DNA of 64,000 nt from Halichondria panicea (Eukaryota > Porifera > Demospongiae > Suberitida > Halichondriidae), in the NCBI RefSeq assembly GCF_963675165.1, contig NC_087386.1, forward strand, positions 732,931 through 796,930, written 5' to 3'. The position numbers and the translations under genes are program-made. Below the pieces are notes generated by a model that was not told the origin of the DNA, did no database searches, and saw only the letters and a program-made list of their open reading frames with translations. Below, in pieces: positions 59,315-64,000 of the stretch. Numbering within the stretch: position 1 is the first letter of the stretch; each line of letters opens with the position of its first letter.

Positions 59315-60280
59315 GGGGAGAAATACAGTAAACTGTCAGACATGAATCAAAGACAATATGCTTGCCGACAGGTAGTAACAAGCAACTATGTATCACAGGT
59401 CACCGACTACTTGACCTTATAAGCAACGCACCGTACGTTATCAACACTATAACCAGTGGGAGGTGTACAATACAGCAGTCAGAGAGGAGACAGCCAATGT
59501 ATATCAGGGGAAGTCTTACAATTATGGGGGAAATGAAAGCTGAATCCATCTCAAATAGATCCACTGCTAGTACCAATGTACTAAAAGTAACAGGGAATAT
59601 TCTGGTCATTGTGTGATTTGCATGATTTGCACAGTTGGCTGACACACTACTAAACTTCCTGAGTGACATACAAGAAGACAGAGTTGGCAAAGTGGGTGAG
59701 GTTCTATTCCGACAAGTTTTCGGACACAGCAACTCTATGCAACTAGCTATAGTTATATAGGATCTGCTCATGTTTGTGTTCTGGTGTTGGGTACACAAGT
59801 TACTATTTACTATAGCTGTTCAGGATATACTCAACACACATGCAGCTGTACTGTACTGCGATATGAATCACCAATGTTGCTTCACAACAACCAACCGACA
59901 CCACACACATCTGTCAATATGGCGAATGATGACACACACCAAAAGTGAAAGTGCATTTATAGGTTTAGGAGACGTAACCAAAAACTTGTTCGTGTATGAA
60001 CAACCACCATGACCCTCAAATAATGGTTAATAGCGATGCCTACCTTCCATTGTCCTTCTTTGCACAGCTTGCCCAGCATCTCATCCAGGACCCCTGGAAA
60101 ATGGTTCTCGTCAATTTTACCACGAATTATTATTATTGTGTGCGTATGCGTCTAGAATAGTGCACTACAACATAACTACAACATAATTATTGTCTACAAC
60201 TGTCAACATTGAATAGCAAGTTATGAATATGAGGAGCTCAGCATAAACTCACTTCTGGCAATGACATCTTTCAAGGCCAT
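54795..60280 (-). CDS. STXBP1/2/3: Munc18-type Sec1 protein (syntaxin-binding)
   Basis: Eighteen exons, minus strand: 60280-60253, 60093-60044, 59275-59194, 59002-58850, 58606-58556, 58388-58187, 57808-57724, 57607-57567, 57476-57387, 57320-57265, 57113-57059, 56969-56903, 56771-56703, 56432-56251, 56141-56031, 55856-55706, 55520-55308, 54998-54795. All phases agree; 629 residues (human STXBP1 about 600). Matches run end to end: [103 protein letters not shown] and [19 protein letters not shown]. The family holds syntaxins and chaperones SNARE assembly in exocytosis. A Gly/Ser-rich stretch ([20 protein letters not shown]) before the last beta-strand region is longer than in vertebrates. Confidence 0.95.
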
Positions 60281-60591
60281 GGCTGGCTACACAGTGTTCT
60301 ACTGAGCTAGTTCTTTTCACCAGGTTCTACCAAGCACACTTTTCACTGTTCGCTCAGTACTATACTTCTAATGGAGAGTAGAGACTAGATCCTTTCAATC
60401 TCTTTTGCTGGGGGAAAATTAAGAGTTTGGGCTGGGTCATTGGATTCTATTTACGCGAAGAACACATCACACGACATGGCTTCCTCAAGAAATATTGAAG
60501 ATTAATTAGCCCACCATTACATTAATTTGTTTGCTGCTGTCTCATGTCCTTGTCATCCTGAGCCCTGCCTGTATCGAGTCCATTGAAGAAA
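60281..60591. promoter_or_regulatory. Head-to-head gap between the Munc18-type gene (-) and UBE2F (+)
   Basis: Start codons are 311 bp apart on opposite strands, so both core promoters should lie here. I see no TATA box in a fitting position. Confidence 0.6.
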
Positions 60592-61134
60592 ATGTTCAAG
60601 CTACAGCAGAAGAGAAAGGAAGAAGCTAGTAGCAAGGAATCTAAACCATCTTATGGCAAGCAAATGAGCATCAGAAGTCGATTGTTGACTAGAGAAGTCT
60701 CAGAGATCGAATCTTGTCTCCCTAAATCGTGCAAAATTGACTTCGAGGATGTAGATGATCTTCGCGAATTCACTCTGACAGTAAAACCAGACGAAGGCTA
60801 CTGGAAAGGAGGAACGTTTGTCTTCAGCATTTGCATCCCACCGGAGTACAATATAGCGCCCCCAAAAGCCCAATGCAAGACGAAACTATGGCATCCAAAC
60901 ATAACAGAAGATGGAAAAATCTGTTTGAGTATCCTACGTGAGCATTCACTGGATGGGAGTGGCTGGCTACCGACGCGGACACTCAAAGATGTTGTGTGGG
61001 GCTTGAATTCACTGTTTACCGATCTCTGCGATTTCGACGACCCACTAAACACTGTTGCAGCTGAGCAACATTCAATAGATAAGAAAGGATTTGTGAGGAA
61101 AGTGAAGGACTTTATATCTTGGTATGCAAAGTAA
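60592..61134 (+). CDS. UBE2F: UBE2F, NEDD8-conjugating E2 enzyme, intronless
   Basis: A single open frame of 180 residues (human UBE2F 185). The E2 core is complete: [30 protein letters not shown], the active-site segment [15 protein letters not shown] (Cys near residue 111) and [20 protein letters not shown], a stretch typical of UBE2F. The N-terminal extension ([17 protein letters not shown]) is basic, as needed for binding the NEDD8 E1. The family passes NEDD8 to CUL5 with RBX2. All neighbours have introns but this gene has none. AATAAA at 61357 is followed about 10 bp later by an A-rich run. Retrocopy origin is possible. I chose the ATG at 60592. Confidence 0.95.
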   Translation: MFKLQQKRKEEASSKESKPSYGKQMSIRSRLLTREVSEIESCLPKSCKIDFEDVDDLREFTLTVKPDEGYWKGGTFVFSICIPPEYNIAPPKAQCKTKLWHPNITEDGKICLSILREHSLDGSGWLPTRTLKDVVWGLNSLFTDLCDFDDPLNTVAAEQHSIDKKGFVRKVKDFISWYAK

Positions 61135-61356
61135 CTAAATCTAGCTAGCTTAGATCAATTTCTCTTTAATAGTGCAGTGTGTGTTATTTTTATCGTTTCT
61201 ATTAATTTTACGTATTTATGGACGACTAATTATCGATTGTGAATTTTGTTGTTGGAGATGTGAATAATATTGAACAAATACATGTACAGGTGCGGACATT
61301 GTCTGTATTCATATAATAGTCATGTGCTATACACTGTAGCAAATATCATGTGCTTT

Positions 61357-61362
61357 AATAAA
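61357..61362 (+). promoter_or_regulatory. Polyadenylation signal of UBE2F
   Basis: AATAAA about 220 bp after the stop, followed by TAGTGTAAACC and an A-rich run (AAAAAAAACAAAG). Confidence 0.6.
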
Positions 61363-61461
61363 TAGTGTAAACCAAAAAAAACAAAGTATCCTAAGAATTT
61401 AACTATTGCATGACACTAGATAAATTAAAAAAGAATGAACTGTTTCAACGTAAGCTATAGA

Positions 61462-63954
61462 TTACCAAAGTAAAGCTGCTGTGTCTGAATTGAGCGCAGA
61501 ATAAAAATCATTTGCTCGGTCATCACTGACTGGCCCCCCATTATACATCGGCTCTTCTTGAACTTGCTTCTTCTTGGCAGGAGAAGTTTTTCGATTTTCA
61601 TACGTCCCAAACCCACTCAAATGGCTTTGCATCATATCATTGTAATTGCCCGTCATGCTCGGCGTATATTGTCCTAGTGCACCAGATTTCATTGGTGATA
61701 TTTTAGAGGGAGAGTATCTGTCGTTTTCATTGGAGGGCAGCAAAGAAGGGTGAATTCGTTGGGATATTCCTGAATTTTCAGTTGACATTTTTGAGCCACT
61801 GTCTGTTCCGTCATTGTCGGAGTTGACCATATCATAATCATCGTAAATGTACTTGGGGTAGAAATGCTCTTCCGTTAGAGCACTGTCGCTGAACGAAACG
61901 CGTCTCAGATTCTGCATGGAAAATAGCAAAAATACATTATCATAATTATAAGTTTTGTATAAATTTATGTGTAGTTAGAAAATTGACTCATGGTGAATAA
62001 ATACTAGAACATGCATGCATACCTTTACACGTTTAACAGGATCCGACAAGATTGACTTTGAATCACTCTTTTTCATTCCGCGAGTAGTTTGTGTAGTTGG
62101 AGTCACCACTGACTTACTCTCTGGTTCACTGGCATATTCGGTATTTGTCACTTTGTAGCCCATAACGACTATACCACCTTTGTCAATCCCGCTATCTTCA
62201 TCAGATAAATCATCAATGTTTGTGAGCGTTACGTCTTCTAGATCTGAGTCACTGTCTTCAGATTCGCTTCCTGCATCAAGAGTTCGATGTTTCCCTTTCT
62301 TGCTAAATGAGAACGAGAACATTGGTTCTTCCTCCTCTGGTGGAGGAGGGGTAGGTGGAGTAGGGGTTGGTGCAGGCCGCGCTGGGGCTTTTCTAATGGG
62401 CTGTATGTTACTTCCAAGTTGCTTGTTTGAACCGTGGGATGTATTCGTTTTCTTGGGTTCAGTTTTCCACGAGGAGGTATCATTATCGGTTTGTTTTTTG
62501 CTCCCATAGCTCGAGGTTGAGGAATTTTGTTGCTTAGCTGATGAAGGTGCTTTAGGTGCCGCGCTTCTTTTTGCATAGTCACTTCGTCTTCTCTTGATCA
62601 AGGCTTGCTTCCACAGTGGCAACTTCTTGAATTGTGGATCATTTTCGCTAACATTAGCCCATTCATCCACCACTTTATAAGCAGGAGGCCTGTGTACTAC
62701 TCCTTCTTGCTCGACTAGCTTAGTTGGAACATCGCTATCAGGTTTGGGCCGGTTGACTACTTCTGGTTGACGTTTGCTGTTTGCGCTGGGCCGAGATGGA
62801 GCTTTCTTTGTGGCTATTGGTTTTGCAGAAGGTGACTTTGACGCAGACGTTGGTTGTGACGCCGTTTTTGGCTTTGCTTCTTTTGATTTTCGAGGAGCTT
62901 CGTTACCTTTGCTAGCTCTCGCAGGCTTTGCATTTCTTACAACAGACGGCTGTACTGGTGTACGTTCAACATGTTCATCTCTCTTTGGAGCCTCAATAGT
63001 GGGTTCGTGGGGTAAATCAACTTCGTCAGTTCCTTCAGTTACATTCAGTTCTGTTTCGACAGGTGGTTCATATGTATCAACCTCAGGCGTGTTTCTTGTA
63101 ATTGTTATCTTGGTACTTTCAGGCTCCTTTTTGGAAACAGTTGCAGTATGTCTTGTTGACCGCAGACTATTCTGTGGAGCTGTTGCTGATCGTTCTCTCA
63201 GGGGTTGAGGCCTGGGCTCCTTGCTCGGCTGTGAAGCAGCTGCTCTTCGTCTCAAGATAATAGCTTTCTTCCATGCTGGCATTGCCGCTAGCTTGGCATC
63301 TTCGTCATCATCTCCTTCAAAAGATCTTCTCTTGTCAGATATGACTGTAGCAGGAGTGTTCTTGTTATGCCTCAATGACACTTCTTTTAAGGAGGGTGGA
63401 CTAGTACTCAAAGTGTCAGAGGAGTTCGGAGTAGTAACAGATCTTCGAGTTGCAGGAGAGGAAGCCGCAGTTACCTTTGTAGTTGCTGCAGGCCTGAAAT
63501 TGCTTGTTGGTTTTACAGTACTTGTTGGTGATGTTGTTTTATTGCTGCTGAAAGCTGACAGAGCACCACTAAAACTGTTTGTCGTTGGTCTTGTTGCTGG
63601 CTTGCTACTACGACCACTGTAGCTCAATGGTGTCTCTTTAGTAGAGGAAACAGGACTAGGTGATTGCTTAGCCCAGGTTTGTCTGTGCGGTAACTTAGGA
63701 GATTCTTTGGCTTTTTCGTGTTGGACAGCAGCCATCCATTTGTTGCTAGGATCAGAAGCATTGGTACTGGTTGGTTTTCCAGTCTCTTTTTTCTCCAAAG
63801 TAGATCCAGGCGATCGCTGTTTCTTGACTAGCGCTCGCTTCCATGGTGGCAGTGAGGCAATAAAAGAAGCCTCTTCTTCTTCCTTTTTTCTTTGCTCTTC
63901 CTCAGCTTTCTTTTTCCTATCAAGGATTGCTTGCTTCCATGCTGGAACTGACAT
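61462..63954 (-). CDS. Scaffold-like protein with WKxA repeats and a PP1-docking motif
   Basis: Two exons, 63954-62023 and 61911-61462, joined in phase 0, give 793 residues. Four short repeats have a P/L-x-W-K-x-A-(I/L)-x-x-(R/K) core: VPAWKQAILDRKK at the start, PPWKRALVKKQ, MPAWKKAIILRRR and LPLWKQALIKRRR. The repeats are separated by long Ser/Thr/Pro/Lys-rich disordered stretches. The splice junction creates VKNLRRVSFSDS, which contains RVSF, a classic RVxF site for protein phosphatase 1. The repeat plus PP1 site recalls vertebrate phostensin (PPP1R18) and taperin, actin-associated PP1 partners. I infer a distant relation but cannot confirm it. A poly-Pro stretch (PTPTPPTPPPPEEEEP) could bind SH3 or WW domains. 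The start is 46 bp from the window end. Confidence 0.75.
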
Positions 63955-64000
63955 TTTTGATTTAATTCGTGTGATTCACACACTCCAAAGAACTTTGTTA

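Noticed and set aside
59400-59798. 132-codon open frame on the minus strand inside a Munc18-type intron
   Set aside because: No family similarity, no splice context, and the flanking exons join in phase without it.
62774-63622. Two long plus-strand open frames (144 and 133 codons)
   Set aside because: Shadows of the WKxA scaffold exon, whose minus-strand frame runs 644 codons with repeated motifs.

Overview
The window is animal nuclear DNA, gene-dense and intron-rich. It has GT-AG introns (plus two GC-AG), many (CA)n runs and many small hairpin elements. A sponge (probably a demosponge) is the best guess. This rests on the compact layout, the unusual collagen gene and the GTPase/Death-domain protein, and it is an inference, not a proof.

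Left third (1-19.2 kb). A segment of about 2.1 kb occurs twice in direct orientation (from 1 and from 16245). Each copy holds the head-to-head starts of SEC22B (+) and of a minus-strand gene that begins MAEST. The right copy is complete: SEC22B (17340-19173) and, on the minus strand, a large gene (17132 down to 8144) encoding a coiled coil, a P-loop/COR-like GTPase module and two Death-like domains. Between its first exon and its coiled-coil exons lies a series of related candidate micro-exons of 3, 6 or 12 nt, all multiples of three, which would let the protein vary without changing frame. The left copy has SEC22B cut down to a longin-domain-only form. It is followed by an SRD5A3 fragment and by a minus-strand chimera made of a captured MAE start, part of an EDEM-type mannosidase and the zinc-binding tail of DUSP12.

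Middle (19.8-38.4 kb). TUBGCP5 (minus) and mitochondrial ribosomal protein S2 (plus) share a 92-bp head-to-head promoter. Then comes a complete 28-exon PNPLA6/7 gene (neuropathy target esterase type), with a tRNA-Asp(GTC) in one intron and an array of about 350-bp repeats in another.

Right-middle (38.4-54.5 kb). This block holds a 7-exon collagen-like gene without a visible signal peptide, then about 8 kb of unrelated tandem-repeat arrays. It is bounded by a duplicated scrap of the PNPLA6/7 3' end and a disabled ZSWIM7 copy.

Right end (54.8-64 kb). A Munc18-type Sec1 gene (minus, 18 exons) stands head-to-head with an intronless UBE2F (plus). A minus-strand scaffold-like gene follows, with repeated W-K-x-A motifs and an RVSF protein phosphatase 1 docking site.

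SEC22B and the Munc18 gene act in vesicle fusion, TUBGCP5 in microtubule nucleation, and UBE2F in neddylation. I see no operon-like pathway; the neighbours look housekeeping and independent. Several conserved exons carry single small indels. These could be real decay or uncorrected assembly errors, and I flag each.
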